Source: an uncultured Paracoccaceae bacterium (lineage in GTDB: Bacteria > Pseudomonadota > Alphaproteobacteria > Rhodobacterales > Rhodobacteraceae). From it: a stretch of 64,000 nucleotides of DNA. The stretch's first letter is position 1; each line of letters starts with the position of its first letter. The position numbers and the translations under genes were made by a program. Where the stretch lies: contig CALMJS010000014.1 in the NCBI GenBank assembly GCA_937864535.1, forward strand, positions 1 to 64,000. Reading direction: 5' to 3'. The notes below the pieces were generated by a model. It saw nothing but the letters and a program-made list of their open reading frames with translations, did not search any database and was not told the origin of the DNA. This document shows, in pieces, positions 18,768-27,226 of the stretch.

Positions 18768-18795
18768 CGGGCGGCCTTTGGGTCGCCCGTTTTTT
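18768..18795 (+). terminator. Rho-independent terminator of purU
   Basis: A nine-base-pair stem (CGGGCGGCC/GGTCGCCCG, one G-T wobble) with a TTTG loop is followed by six T residues, 26 bases after the purU stop. Confidence 0.88.
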
Positions 18796-18855
18796 GTTGG
18801 TCGAGCAAAAGGCTGCTGACAGAACGCTCTCAGGTGCTATAGGCGGCCTTGGCGC

Positions 18856-18971
18856 GGGTGCCAGTGCACGGCGGCACAATTGACAGCCCGGTGATCACCA
18901 TACCGCAGGGGCGCTTTGCCTATACCCGTGACCCCGATGGTAATCGCGTCGGGCTGTTCGAGGCATCCTGA
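18856..18971 (+). pseudogene. Remnant of a VOC (glyoxalase-like) protein, C-terminal end only
   Basis: In the frame ending at the TGA at 18969-18971 the translation reads GGTIDSPVITIPQGRFAYTR and then DPDGNRVGLFEAS. This is the typical C-terminus of glyoxalase/VOC-fold proteins, including the metal-ligand region near the final GLFE. Nothing upstream encodes the rest of the domain and there is no start codon, so about 80-100 codons are missing. Its stop overlaps the ATG of the broken YafY-type gene. This preserves the junction of a former two-gene operon. Confidence 0.7.
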
Positions 18972-19303
18972 TGCGGCGCGCCGACCGTCTGTTCCAGATC
19001 GTGCAGCTGCTGCGCAGTGGGCGATTGTTGACGGCGGCGTTTGAACGACAGCGCCTGACGTTCAAGTATTCGAATAAATCGGGGGCAGCCACCGAGCGGA
19101 CTGTTCGGCCCTTGGGCGTTTGGTTTTGGGGGCTGGTTTGGACCATGGTCGCATGGTGTGAAACCCGCGACGATTTCCGAGTGTTTCGCGTGGACCGGTT
19201 GGAAAATGTCGAGCGGGGCGACCCGTTTCGAGACGAGAAGGGCAAACTGCTGTCAGATTTCTTGGCCGCACAAGTCGGGACGGGCGGTTTTCCGCCCCGC
19301 TGA
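18971..19303 (+). pseudogene. YafY-family (HTH + WYL) regulator, internally deleted
   Basis: The open frame is intact (110 aa) but makes only the two ends of a roughly 230-aa YafY-type regulator. MRRADRLFQIVQLLRSGRLL is the start of the DeoR-like helix-turn-helix. Without a helix 2/3 it jumps to RLTFKYSNKSGAATERTVRP followed by LGVWFWGLVWTMVAWCETRD and DDFRVFRVDRLENVERGDPF, the WYL-type C-terminus. The DNA-recognition helix and most of the sensor core are gone, an in-frame deletion of roughly 110-120 residues. It probably cannot bind DNA. Together with the adjacent VOC remnant it marks a decaying regulator/VOC pair. Confidence 0.72.
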
Positions 19304-19308
19304 CGCGC

Positions 19309-19353
19309 GGCGGAGGCCTCCGGCGGAGGTATTTGGAGAAAGATGAAAGGGGG
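19309..19353 (+). repeat. Rhodobacterales-type intergenic repeat, copy B
   Basis: GCCTCCGGCGGAGGTATTTG followed by GAGAAAGATGAAAGGGG. It shares the GGAGGTATTT...AAAGATGAA core with the copies near 573-640 (opposite strand) and 31459-31507. It lies between the broken YafY gene and the M3 peptidase, ending about 55 bases before the peptidase start. Confidence 0.75.
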
Positions 19354-19407
19354 GTGGCAAGTCCGGTGGCGGCGACTTAGGTTTCCGATGAACAAGGAGA
19401 TTTTCAG

Positions 19408-21429
19408 ATGACCAATCCGCTGCTGACGACCTGGGAAACGCCGTTTGGTTTGCCGCCGTTCGACCAGATTTCCGATGATGATTATGGTCCGGCGGTCGAT
19501 GCCGCCCTGGACGAGGCGAAGGCGAATATTGACGCCATCACGGCAGAGCCGGAGGTGACATTCGCCAACACCTGCGAAGCGATGGAGCGGGCCACGGCGA
19601 CATTGGATCGGGTTTTGAGCGCGTTTTATACCGTGTCGGGGACCGATGCGAACCCGCAACGCGATGCGCTGCGCCGTGAGTTTGCACCGAAACTGTCGGC
19701 ATTCTGGTCGGGGGTGACGGCCAATCGCGCATTGTTCGACCGGTTCGAGGATCTGTGGTCGCGGAAGGATGAATTGGGGCTGGATGCAGAGCAGGCGCGA
19801 CTGTTGTATTTGTCGCGCCGGGGATTTGTGCGGTCGGGCGCCCAGTTGGCTGGCGCAGAGGCGGCGCGGATGGCCGAGGTCAAGTCGCGGCAGTCTGTGC
19901 TATCGACGCAGTTTTCGCAGAACCTGCTGGCCGACGAGCGCGACTGGTTCATGCCGCTGGCCGAAGAGGACTTGGTCGGGCTGCCGGATTTTGTCGTCGA
20001 TGCGGCGCGCTCTGCCGGCGAAGAAAAGGATGCAGGCGGGCCTGTCGTCACCCTGTCGCGGTCGCTGATCGTGCCGTTCTTGCAGTTTTCCCCGCGCCGG
20101 GAGTTGCGGCGCAAAGCCTACGAGGCGTGGACAGCGCGCGGGGCCAATGGGGGCGAGACGGATAACCGCGCGATTGCGACTGAAATCCTCGCGCTGCGGT
20201 CCGAGCGGGCCAAGTTGCTGGGGTATCAGGATTTTGCGCATTATCAGCTGGAGACCGAAATGGCCAAGACGCCCGAGGCGGTGCGCGGGCTGTTGATGGA
20301 TGTCTGGGCACCCGCGCGGGCTGCGGCAGAGGCGGACGCCGAGCGGTTGACGGAGATGCTGGCGGCGGACGGGATTACGGGGCCGCTTGAGGCGTGGGAC
20401 TGGCGGTACTATGCTGAAAAGCGGCGCAAGGCCGAGCATGATCTGGATGAGGCGCAGGTCAAACCCTATTTCGCCCTAGACAAGATGATCGACGCGGCCT
20501 TTGCCTGCGCGACGCGGCTATTCGGGCTGGAATTCGCGCCGACCGACGGGCCGACCTATCACCCGGATGTTCGGCTGTGGGAGGTGACGCGGAATGGCGA
20601 ACATGTGGCGCTGTTCATGGGCGATTATTTCGCCCGTGGGTCCAAACGGTCAGGGGCATGGTGTAGTGCGATGCGTAGCCAGAGCGCGATGGACGGGTCT
20701 GTTCGTCCGATCGTGATGAACGTGTGCAACTTTGCCAAGCCGCCAGCGGGCAAACCTGCCCTGCTGTCATATGATGATGCGCGCACGCTGTTCCATGAAT
20801 TCGGCCACGCGCTGCACCAGATGTTGTCGGATGTGCGCTACGAATCGATGTCGGGGACCAGCGTGGCGCGCGATTTCGTCGAACTGCCCAGCCAGCTCTA
20901 TGAACATTGGCTAGAAGTCCCGGCGGTTTTGGCTGAATTCGCGGTCAATGCCGAAGGCGAGCCGATGCCCAAGGACCTCTTGGACAAGGTTCTGGGGGCG
21001 GCGACCTTTGATATGGGGTTTGCCACGGTGGAATATGTCGCCTCGGCGCTGGTCGATCTGGAATTCCATCTTGGCGAGCCGCCTGCCGACCCGATGCAGA
21101 AACAGGCCGAAGTTCTGGAGGCGATCGGCATGCCGCGCGCCATCCGGATGCGGCATGCGACGCCGCATTTTGCCCATGTGTTCAGCAGCGATGGCTATGC
21201 CAGTGCCTATTACAGCTATATGTGGTCCGAAGTGATGGACGCCGATGCCTTTGCCGCCTTTGAAGAAACGGGCGATCCGTTCGATCCGGCGACCGCCAAG
21301 GCCCTAGAGGCGAATATTCTGTCCGTTGGCGGCACGCAGGAGGCAGATGTCCTCTATACGGCGTTCCGGGGACGGCTGCCTGGGGTAGAGGCTCTGCTCA
21401 AGGGGCGCGGGCTGCTGAACGTCGCCTAG
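19408..21429 (+). CDS. M3-family zinc metallopeptidase (oligopeptidase A / dipeptidyl carboxypeptidase type)
   Basis: A 673-aa cytoplasmic peptidase that degrades short peptides. The zinc site is HEFGHALHQ, with the first histidine at about residue 463, and the third ligand lies in GTSVARDFVELPSQLYEHW. Flanking family motifs are GAWCSAMRSQSAMDG and VFSSDGYASAYYSYMWSEVM with the transition-state tyrosines. No signal peptide is present. The ATG has AAGGAG upstream. Length and motifs agree with Dcp/PrlC peptidases; the exact subclass is not resolved. Confidence 0.92.
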   Translation: MTNPLLTTWETPFGLPPFDQISDDDYGPAVDAALDEAKANIDAITAEPEVTFANTCEAMERATATLDRVLSAFYTVSGTDANPQRDALRREFAPKLSAFWSGVTANRALFDRFEDLWSRKDELGLDAEQARLLYLSRRGFVRSGAQLAGAEAARMAEVKSRQSVLSTQFSQNLLADERDWFMPLAEEDLVGLPDFVVDAARSAGEEKDAGGPVVTLSRSLIVPFLQFSPRRELRRKAYEAWTARGANGGETDNRAIATEILALRSERAKLLGYQDFAHYQLETEMAKTPEAVRGLLMDVWAPARAAAEADAERLTEMLAADGITGPLEAWDWRYYAEKRRKAEHDLDEAQVKPYFALDKMIDAAFACATRLFGLEFAPTDGPTYHPDVRLWEVTRNGEHVALFMGDYFARGSKRSGAWCSAMRSQSAMDGSVRPIVMNVCNFAKPPAGKPALLSYDDARTLFHEFGHALHQMLSDVRYESMSGTSVARDFVELPSQLYEHWLEVPAVLAEFAVNAEGEPMPKDLLDKVLGAATFDMGFATVEYVASALVDLEFHLGEPPADPMQKQAEVLEAIGMPRAIRMRHATPHFAHVFSSDGYASAYYSYMWSEVMDADAFAAFEETGDPFDPATAKALEANILSVGGTQEADVLYTAFRGRLPGVEALLKGRGLLNVA

Positions 21430-22337
21430 CGACGGCGGTCATCGTCGGGGTGGGGTTCTACCCCGACGGGATCCTTATGAATAAGGACATCGGTTTGCGG
21501 ATGGGCGGTGACGATCGCCCGCCGTAGTGCCGCACCAATCGCATGCGCCTGATCGAGCGTTTGCTGCCCGTCCAGCTCGATATGGATGTTGACGAACACC
21601 CGGCTGCCCGCGCGACGGGTTTTCAGATCGTGATAGCCATGAACGCCCGGAAATGTTCCCGTGATGCGGCCAATATCCGCGACAAGGTCGGGATGCGCCG
21701 TGCGATCCATCAGGGCGTCCCATGCGCCGCTGCCGATCCGGAACGCCCCCAGCAGCATCATGCCCGCCGCCAAGAGAGCGACCGCGCTGTCGATGCGGCC
21801 GATGCCGAATTGCGCATTGACCCAAAGCGCCAAGAGCGCGCCGAGGTTCGGGATGAGATCGCCGATGTAATGCAGCGAGTCGGCCGCAACAACCTGATTG
21901 CCGGTCCGGCGGGCCACATGCCGCTGCCACAGAACCAGTGCGATGGTCAGGACTATCGACAGTCCCATCACGACCATTCCGGCGGTTTCATCGCTGATGG
22001 GTTCGGGGGTCGTGTCCATTAATCGCAGGGTCGCAGCGATGGCAATCGCGCAGGCAGACACTGTGATGAACACCGACTGCGCCAGTGCGGCGAGGTCCTC
22101 TGCCGAGGTGTGGCCAAAGGCGTGATCTTCGTCGGCGGGTTTGGCCGCGTAAATGATTGCGATCAGCCCGCCCAGCGACATCATCAAATCAAGGGCGCTG
22201 TCCGCCAATGTTGCCGCGACCGACAGGGCACCGGTTATGCCCAGAGCCCAGAGTTTCGCCGCGACGAGGACCAGAGCCACGCTGACAGACAGCACGCCTG
22301 CCGAGACATCCAGAGAACTGCGATTGGGCTGGGACAT
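21426..22337 (-). CDS. Cation diffusion facilitator (FieF/CzcD-type) transporter
   Basis: A 303-aa inner-membrane metal cation/proton antiporter. Six membrane helices are visible from SVSVALVLVAAKLWALGITG onward. The helix 2 metal motif is ADSALDLM, the HAFGHTSAEDLAAL stretch corresponds to the conserved loop, helix 5 carries ADSLHYIGDL with another HxxxD, and a cytoplasmic C-terminal dimerisation domain ends in LIHKDPVGVEPHPDDD. The sites fit export of Zn or Fe(II), but specificity cannot be fixed. The stop overlaps the stop of the convergent peptidase gene. Confidence 0.9.
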   Translation of the reverse strand: MSQPNRSSLDVSAGVLSVSVALVLVAAKLWALGITGALSVAATLADSALDLMMSLGGLIAIIYAAKPADEDHAFGHTSAEDLAALAQSVFITVSACAIAIAATLRLMDTTPEPISDETAGMVVMGLSIVLTIALVLWQRHVARRTGNQVVAADSLHYIGDLIPNLGALLALWVNAQFGIGRIDSAVALLAAGMMLLGAFRIGSGAWDALMDRTAHPDLVADIGRITGTFPGVHGYHDLKTRRAGSRVFVNIHIELDGQQTLDQAHAIGAALRRAIVTAHPQTDVLIHKDPVGVEPHPDDDRRR

Positions 22338-22367
22338 GGGCGACTCGCGGTTGGAGGGATAGCCATT

Positions 22368-22931
22368 CTATTCCAGCACTTCGTCCGCGCCTACCCCCCA
22401 CAGTGCGGTCTTTGGCACCCAGCCCTTGTAGCCGCCGGCGCTGACCTCGCACCAGTCGACAAGGCACTCCTCGATCCGGGCAACGACGTTGGGTTCGAGC
22501 AGGGCAACCTCGGGCGCGTTCAGGTCCGGTTGCGAATACATCGGTTGCGTGTCAACGGTGTCGATAATGACCGTGCGCACGCCGGACAGGAAAATGTAGT
22601 GTACCCAGCCGCCCATGCCGTCAGCATCGACGACGCGCCGCCAGTGGCCATATTCCGCAGTCACCTGTAGCGGCATGTCGCGCCGCGTAAACACCCAGTC
22701 AATCCGATGCGAGGTCGATGGCCCCCGCCGGACGTTGGCCTCTTTGGCCTTGAGACTGACAAAGCGGGGCAGGGGAAACCCGGTTTCAGTTCCGACCGTC
22801 TGCGGTGCAGGCATCTGGATCGTCGGCGGTTCGGCCGTTGTCCCGCCCGCAACGGCGTCCTGCGCAACGCTGGGCCCCGTGCCCAAACCAAGGGCGATCA
22901 GCATCGCAGCGATACCCGCAAACCTGTTCAT
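22368..22931 (-). CDS. Exported bacterial SH3-domain protein
   Basis: A 187-aa protein with an N-terminal signal peptide (FAGIAAMLIALGLGTGPSVA, cleavage before QDAVAGG). A proline-rich linker is followed by two SH3-like units: FVSLKAKEANVRRGPSTSHR with DWVFTRRDMPLQVTAEYGHW, and a second unit near LNAPEVALLEPNVVARIEEC. Periplasmic SH3 proteins of this kind usually bind the peptidoglycan or its enzymes. It is divergent from the 2-hydroxyacid dehydrogenase gene and followed by the efflux gene in the same direction. Confidence 0.82.
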   Translation of the reverse strand: MNRFAGIAAMLIALGLGTGPSVAQDAVAGGTTAEPPTIQMPAPQTVGTETGFPLPRFVSLKAKEANVRRGPSTSHRIDWVFTRRDMPLQVTAEYGHWRRVVDADGMGGWVHYIFLSGVRTVIIDTVDTQPMYSQPDLNAPEVALLEPNVVARIEECLVDWCEVSAGGYKGWVPKTALWGVGADEVLE

Positions 22932-23044
22932 GTGTCACCTGTATGCCTGTTTGCGAGAATGGCGGTGGGCCGCTCTTGTGTCCCGCAGATCATACGGGCA
23001 ATCTGCCACCATAGCCGAAGAAAGAAAAGCCACGGAGGGCGGCG

Positions 23045-24031
23045 ATGGGCGGGAAACGGTTGAATGTTGTTGTCACACGGCGACTGCCCGAAGCGGTGGA
23101 AACCCGTATGAAGGAACTGTTCGACGTCCGGTTGCGCGACGATGACGTTCCGATGACGCGCGATGATTTGGCTGCGGCGATGCAAACCGCCGATGTACTG
23201 GTTCCGACGCTGACCGACCGGATCGACGGGGCGCTGATTGAACAGGCCGGGCCGAACCTGCGGCTGATCGCGAACTACGGTGCCGGGGTCGATCATATCG
23301 ATGTCGATCTGGCCCGCAATCGCGGCATCAAGGTGTCCAATACCCCCGGCGTCATGACCGAAGACACCGCCGATATGACGATTGCCATGATGCTGGCCGT
23401 GGTGCGCCGCATTCCCGAAGGTCTGGCCAAAATGCAGACCGGCGAATGGTCTGGCTGGGCGCCGACGGCCATGCTCGGCGGCCGGATTTCCGGGCGTCGG
23501 CTAGGCATCCTCGGGATGGGGCGCATCGGTCAGGCGGTGGCGCGGCGGGCAGCGGCCTTTGGTATGTCGGTCCATTACCATAACCGCCGTCGTTTGCGCA
23601 CCGAAACCGAAGAGGCGCTGGGCGCGACCTACTGGGATAGTCTGGATCAGATGGTCGCCCGGATGGACATTATTTCGGTCAACTGCCCGCATACTCCGGC
23701 AACCTTTCACCTGATGAATGCGCGTCGATTGAAGTTGATGAAACGCGATGCGGTGATCGTGAACACCAGCCGCGGCGAGGTGATCGACGAAATGGCGCTG
23801 ACACGGATGCTGCGTGCCGGTGAAATCGCCGGGGCGGCTCTCGATGTGTTCGAGAGGGGCGCTGAAATCAACCCGAGGCTGCGTGAACTGCCCAATGTCG
23901 TGCTGCTGCCGCACATGGGTTCGGCGACGCGCGAAGGGCGGATCGAAATGGGCGAACGGGTGATCCTGAACATCAGGACACTGGCCGATGGCCATCGCCC
24001 CCCAGATCAGGTGTTGCCGGAAATGCTCTAG
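23045..24031 (+). CDS. D-2-hydroxyacid dehydrogenase (glyoxylate/hydroxypyruvate reductase type)
   Basis: NAD(P)-dependent dehydrogenase of 328 aa. The Rossmann motif is GMGRIGQAVARRAAAFGMSV. The catalytic arginine lies in VNTSRGEVIDE, the glutamate near FERGAEINPRLREL and the histidine in LLPHMGSATREGR. NYGAGVDHIDVDLARNRGIK is the substrate-binding part. It most resembles glyoxylate/D-glycerate dehydrogenases, which would match the glycolate oxidase genes at the left end, though the two loci are 21 kb apart. The ATG has GGAGG six bases upstream. Confidence 0.9.
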   Translation: MGGKRLNVVVTRRLPEAVETRMKELFDVRLRDDDVPMTRDDLAAAMQTADVLVPTLTDRIDGALIEQAGPNLRLIANYGAGVDHIDVDLARNRGIKVSNTPGVMTEDTADMTIAMMLAVVRRIPEGLAKMQTGEWSGWAPTAMLGGRISGRRLGILGMGRIGQAVARRAAAFGMSVHYHNRRRLRTETEEALGATYWDSLDQMVARMDIISVNCPHTPATFHLMNARRLKLMKRDAVIVNTSRGEVIDEMALTRMLRAGEIAGAALDVFERGAEINPRLRELPNVVLLPHMGSATREGRIEMGERVILNIRTLADGHRPPDQVLPEML

Positions 24032-24034
24032 CCA

Positions 24035-24199
24035 TCAGGCTCCAAACAGGGCCAACACAAGAGCACAAACCACAAAAATCAACGCGACAGAAAGCGCGGC
24101 AACCGCGGTCGGTCCGAGGGTGTCGAGAACCCCGAACAGGCTGAAACGCCTGCGGTGAGGCATGTGCCGGGGAGCGGAAGATCGATTTTCGTCTGTCAT
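24035..24199 (-). CDS. Small single-span membrane protein, unknown
   Basis: A 54-aa product with a basic N-terminal half (APRHMPHRRRFSLFGVL) and one membrane segment (TAVAALSVALIFVVCALVLA). The ATG at 24199 gives this length; an ATG at 24226 would add nine residues and neither has a strong ribosome binding site. The stop lies three bases from the stop of the convergent dehydrogenase. It resembles no family I can name. The basic, serine-rich head with a single C-terminal helix suggests a small regulatory or tail-anchored protein. Confidence 0.45.
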   Translation of the reverse strand: MTDENRSSAPRHMPHRRRFSLFGVLDTLGPTAVAALSVALIFVVCALVLALFGA

Positions 24200-24355
24200 G
24201 GGGCGGCGTGCTTGATTGGGAGGCATTTCTCTTATATGGTGTATATATTCCCGTAATGCGAGAAAATTATTATACGCCCGCCGCAGACCGGGGAGGTCCG
24301 GGCCTCCCGTGCCAAACGATTTCCAAGGCACCAAGATGACAGAGTGCAAATGAAA

Positions 24356-24379
24356 ACAGGCGCCAAACAAGGCGCCTGT
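24356..24379 (-). terminator. Rho-independent terminator of gabD
   Basis: A perfect nine-base stem (ACAGGCGCC/GGCGCCTGT) with a six-base loop lies 23 bases beyond the gabD stop. On the minus strand it is followed by TTTTC. Confidence 0.8.
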
Positions 24380-24401
24380 CTGTGGTAATGGCCGTCAAGG
24401 A

Positions 24402-25880
24402 TCAGACGTTGGTGCAGATGTATTTGAGTTCCAAATAGTCTTCGATCCCGTGGCTCGACCCTTCGCGACCTAGACCCGATTGCTTGACGCCGCCGAACGG
24501 GGCGACCTCGGTCGAGATAATCCCGGTGTTGACGCCGACGATGCCGTATTCCAGCGCCTCTTGGACCTTGATCACGCGGCTTAGGTCCTTGGCATAGAAA
24601 TAGGACGCCAGACCAAAGATCGTGTCGTTCGCCATTTCGATGACGTCGTCCACGTCCTTGAACCGGAACAGCGGCGCAAATGGGCCAAAGGTTTCCTCTT
24701 TGGAGACCTTCATGTCCTGCGTCACGTCGCAGACAATCGTCGGCTCAAAGAAGAGCGTGCCGGTTCCGACAGCCTTGCCGCCGGTCAGGACGCGCCCACC
24801 CTTGGATAGTGCATCGGCAAGGTGGTCCTGCACTTTTTCGACCGCCTTGGGTTCGATCAGCGGCCCCAGATCGGTGCCGGTCTCCAACCCGTCGCCAACC
24901 TTTAGCGCCTCGACTGCGACCTTGAGTTTGGCCGCAAAGGCCTCGTAAACGCCATCCTGAACGTAGATACGGTTTGCGCATACGCACGTTTGGCCGTTAT
25001 TGCGGAATTTACAGGCAATCGCGCCCTTGACCGCTTCGTCCAGATCCGCGTCGTCAAACACGATAAAAGGTGCGTTGCCGCCCAACTCCATCGAGCATTT
25101 CATCACCTGATCCGCAGCCTGGCGCAGCAAAATCCGGCCCACTTCGGTCGATCCGGTAAAGGTCAGCTTGCGGACCTTGTGGTTTTCGCAGAACTCTTTG
25201 CCCACGCCGGAAGCATCGTTCGAGGTAACGACGCTCAGCACGCCCTTGGGAACGCCCGCCTGTTCTGCCAAAACCGCCATTGCCAAGGCCGACAGCGGTG
25301 TCTGCGAGGCGGGGCGAATGACGAACGAACATCCCGCCGCCAGCGCCGGAGCGACCTTGCGCGCGATCATCGCATTGGGAAAGTTCCACGGTGTGATGCC
25401 TGCGGCGACGCCGATCGGCTGCTTGATCACGGTGATCCGCTTGTCTTCCATGTGACCGGGAATGGTTTGGCCATAGATCCGCTTGGCCTCTTCGCCGAAC
25501 CATTCGATAAAGGAGGCACCATAGGCAACCTCGCCACGGGCCTCGGCCAGCGGTTTGCCCTGCTCGGCGGTCATGATGATCGCCAGATCCTCTTGGTTCT
25601 CCATCATCAGGTCGTACCATTTGCGCAGGATTTTCGCGCGGTCCTTGCCCGTGCGCTTGGCCCAAGCCTTTTGCGCCAGATAGGCGGCATCAATCGCGGT
25701 GGCGACTTCGGCGCGGGACAGATCGGCGACCTGTGCGATGACATCGCCGCGCGCGGGGTTCGTGACAGCAAAGGTCGCGCCGCCCGCAGCATCCGTCCAT
25801 TCCCCGGCCAGAAAGGCCTGGGTGCGGAGCAGATCTTTGTTCTTGAGCTTGGACGCGAGGTTCGTTGGTGTTGCGGACAT
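24402..25880 (-). CDS. gabD: Succinate-semialdehyde dehydrogenase (NAD(P)+)
   Basis: Oxidises succinate semialdehyde to succinate at the end of GABA-type catabolism (492 aa, normal length). The general base lies in CSMELGGNAPFIVFDDADLD and the catalytic cysteine in FRNNGQTCVCANRIYVQDG. ITPWNFPNAMIARKVAPALA is the cofactor loop and PFGGVKQSGLGREGSSHGIE the C-terminal signature, which matches GabD closely. GGAGG sits four bases before the ATG. It appears to be a single-gene unit with its own terminator. A related semialdehyde is possible as substrate. Confidence 0.93.
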   Translation of the reverse strand: MSATPTNLASKLKNKDLLRTQAFLAGEWTDAAGGATFAVTNPARGDVIAQVADLSRAEVATAIDAAYLAQKAWAKRTGKDRAKILRKWYDLMMENQEDLAIIMTAEQGKPLAEARGEVAYGASFIEWFGEEAKRIYGQTIPGHMEDKRITVIKQPIGVAAGITPWNFPNAMIARKVAPALAAGCSFVIRPASQTPLSALAMAVLAEQAGVPKGVLSVVTSNDASGVGKEFCENHKVRKLTFTGSTEVGRILLRQAADQVMKCSMELGGNAPFIVFDDADLDEAVKGAIACKFRNNGQTCVCANRIYVQDGVYEAFAAKLKVAVEALKVGDGLETGTDLGPLIEPKAVEKVQDHLADALSKGGRVLTGGKAVGTGTLFFEPTIVCDVTQDMKVSKEETFGPFAPLFRFKDVDDVIEMANDTIFGLASYFYAKDLSRVIKVQEALEYGIVGVNTGIISTEVAPFGGVKQSGLGREGSSHGIEDYLELKYICTNV

Positions 25881-25955
25881 GATATCCTCCGAATAATTTG
25901 ATCACATTCTGACCACAGCAGACCATCGGGGTCCAGAGGAATCAGAGGGAGAACC

Positions 25956-26744
25956 GTGTTGAGACTCGACAATGATTTTGCCAACGCTGCCTTTATTCCC
26001 AATGCGGATGACTATCTGCGACGCTGGCCAGCCGAGGCAGCGGCGTTCCGCGCAGAAATGGCGTCGCAGGGCCGTCTGATAGCGGACGTGGCCTATGGCC
26101 CGTCGCAGCGGCAGCGGTTCGATCTGTTCCTGCCGCAGACCCATGCCAGAGGCGTGGTGGTGTTTGTACATGGCGGCTATTGGCTGCGGTTTGATCGGAC
26201 GGATTGGTCGCATTTCGCGGCCGGGCCATTGGCGCGGGGCTGGGCGGTCGCTCTGCCGTCCTATGACCTGTGCCCCTCGGTCAGCATCGCCCAGATTACC
26301 GATCAGATCGAGACGGCGATCACCGCGATTTCCGACCGGCTCGACGGTCCGCTTCGGTTGACGGGACATTCTGCGGGCGGCCATCTGGTGGCCCGGATGA
26401 TTTGCGCCGATCGTAGCCCGAGCTGGCGACATCGGCTGCAAAAGGTCGTCCCGATCTCGCCGGTGGCAGATTTGCGCCCGCTACTTTGGACCTCGATGAA
26501 CGAACAGTTCCAACTGACAGAAGATACCGCTGCCGAGGCGAGCCCGGTTCTGCATGATCCCGTGACCCGCGACGTGCATGTGGTTGTCGGGGCGGCAGAA
26601 CGCCCGGTTTTCGTCGCGCAAGCCCGCGAACTGGCGAGTGCGTGGGACGTTCCGCTATCCCTCCTCGAGGATAGGCATCATTTCGATGTCATTGACGGCC
26701 TGTGTGATCCGACGTCCGATCTGGTCAGGGCCATCGTCGAATAG
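25956..26744 (+). CDS. Alpha/beta hydrolase (kynurenine formamidase-like esterase)
   Basis: A 262-aa hydrolase. The oxyanion-hole motif is FVHGGYWLRFDR and the nucleophile elbow GHSAGGH. The late acid and histidine lie near LEDRHHFDVIDGL. The HGGYW form is typical of arylformamidase-like esterases, so cleavage of N-formylkynurenine is a possibility, but no other tryptophan-catabolic gene is nearby. The GTG at 25956 has AGAGGGAGA ahead. It is divergent from gabD. Confidence 0.83.
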   Translation: MLRLDNDFANAAFIPNADDYLRRWPAEAAAFRAEMASQGRLIADVAYGPSQRQRFDLFLPQTHARGVVVFVHGGYWLRFDRTDWSHFAAGPLARGWAVALPSYDLCPSVSIAQITDQIETAITAISDRLDGPLRLTGHSAGGHLVARMICADRSPSWRHRLQKVVPISPVADLRPLLWTSMNEQFQLTEDTAAEASPVLHDPVTRDVHVVVGAAERPVFVAQARELASAWDVPLSLLEDRHHFDVIDGLCDPTSDLVRAIVE

Positions 26745-26747
26745 GGG

Positions 26748-27170
26748 TTAGGGCAAATCGACCAGCCAATTTCCCAGATAGCGCAGGCGCGGGGTGTCTG
26801 TCAGGCTGTAGGGAAATCCGCCAAAGGCATACTCGGACACGATCACCAGCGCATTGTCGCCCTTTAGGCCGGGCAGAATATCCTGCGTGTTGGCAGGGTC
26901 AAAAAAATCGGCCAAGGCCTCGGGGATGGCGGGGCCGTAGCCCGTCGCGACATAGGCTGTATCGACATAGGCGCCTTGGAGGTCCAGATTGAACGGCTCC
27001 GGGCCATCGGCGCGAACGGGATCGAAACAATAGCCGAGCAGGTCTTCTTCGGTGTCAAAGGTACCGCAGAACAGATGCACCCGGATTTGCCCCTCTGGGC
27101 TAGGGGGCGGGGCGTCGGGTGTGTCGTCAGGCCGCGCCGCAACATCGAGCAACTCTCGCCAGAAATCCAT
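26748..27170 (-). CDS. Hypothetical acidic protein, possibly Imm22-like
   Basis: A 140-aa soluble, acidic protein. The ATG at 27168-27170 is chosen because AGGGGAG lies three bases ahead; the frame itself extends eight codons further. Visible stretches are IRVHLFCGTFDTEEDLLGYC, YVATGYGPAIPEALADFF and NALVIVSEYAFGGFPYSLTD. The pattern (a short beta strand followed by TEEDL, then a C-terminal strand region) reminds me of immunity-22-type proteins, but no toxin gene is next to it, so the resemblance is weak evidence. It is convergent with the hydrolase gene (stops four bases apart). Confidence 0.6.
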   Translation of the reverse strand: MDFWRELLDVAARPDDTPDAPPPSPEGQIRVHLFCGTFDTEEDLLGYCFDPVRADGPEPFNLDLQGAYVDTAYVATGYGPAIPEALADFFDPANTQDILPGLKGDNALVIVSEYAFGGFPYSLTDTPRLRYLGNWLVDLP

Positions 27171-27226
27171 GGTCTCCCCTTTGCCTTGGTCCACATGCTC
27201 GCCCGTGCGGGCGGTGATTTCGACTG

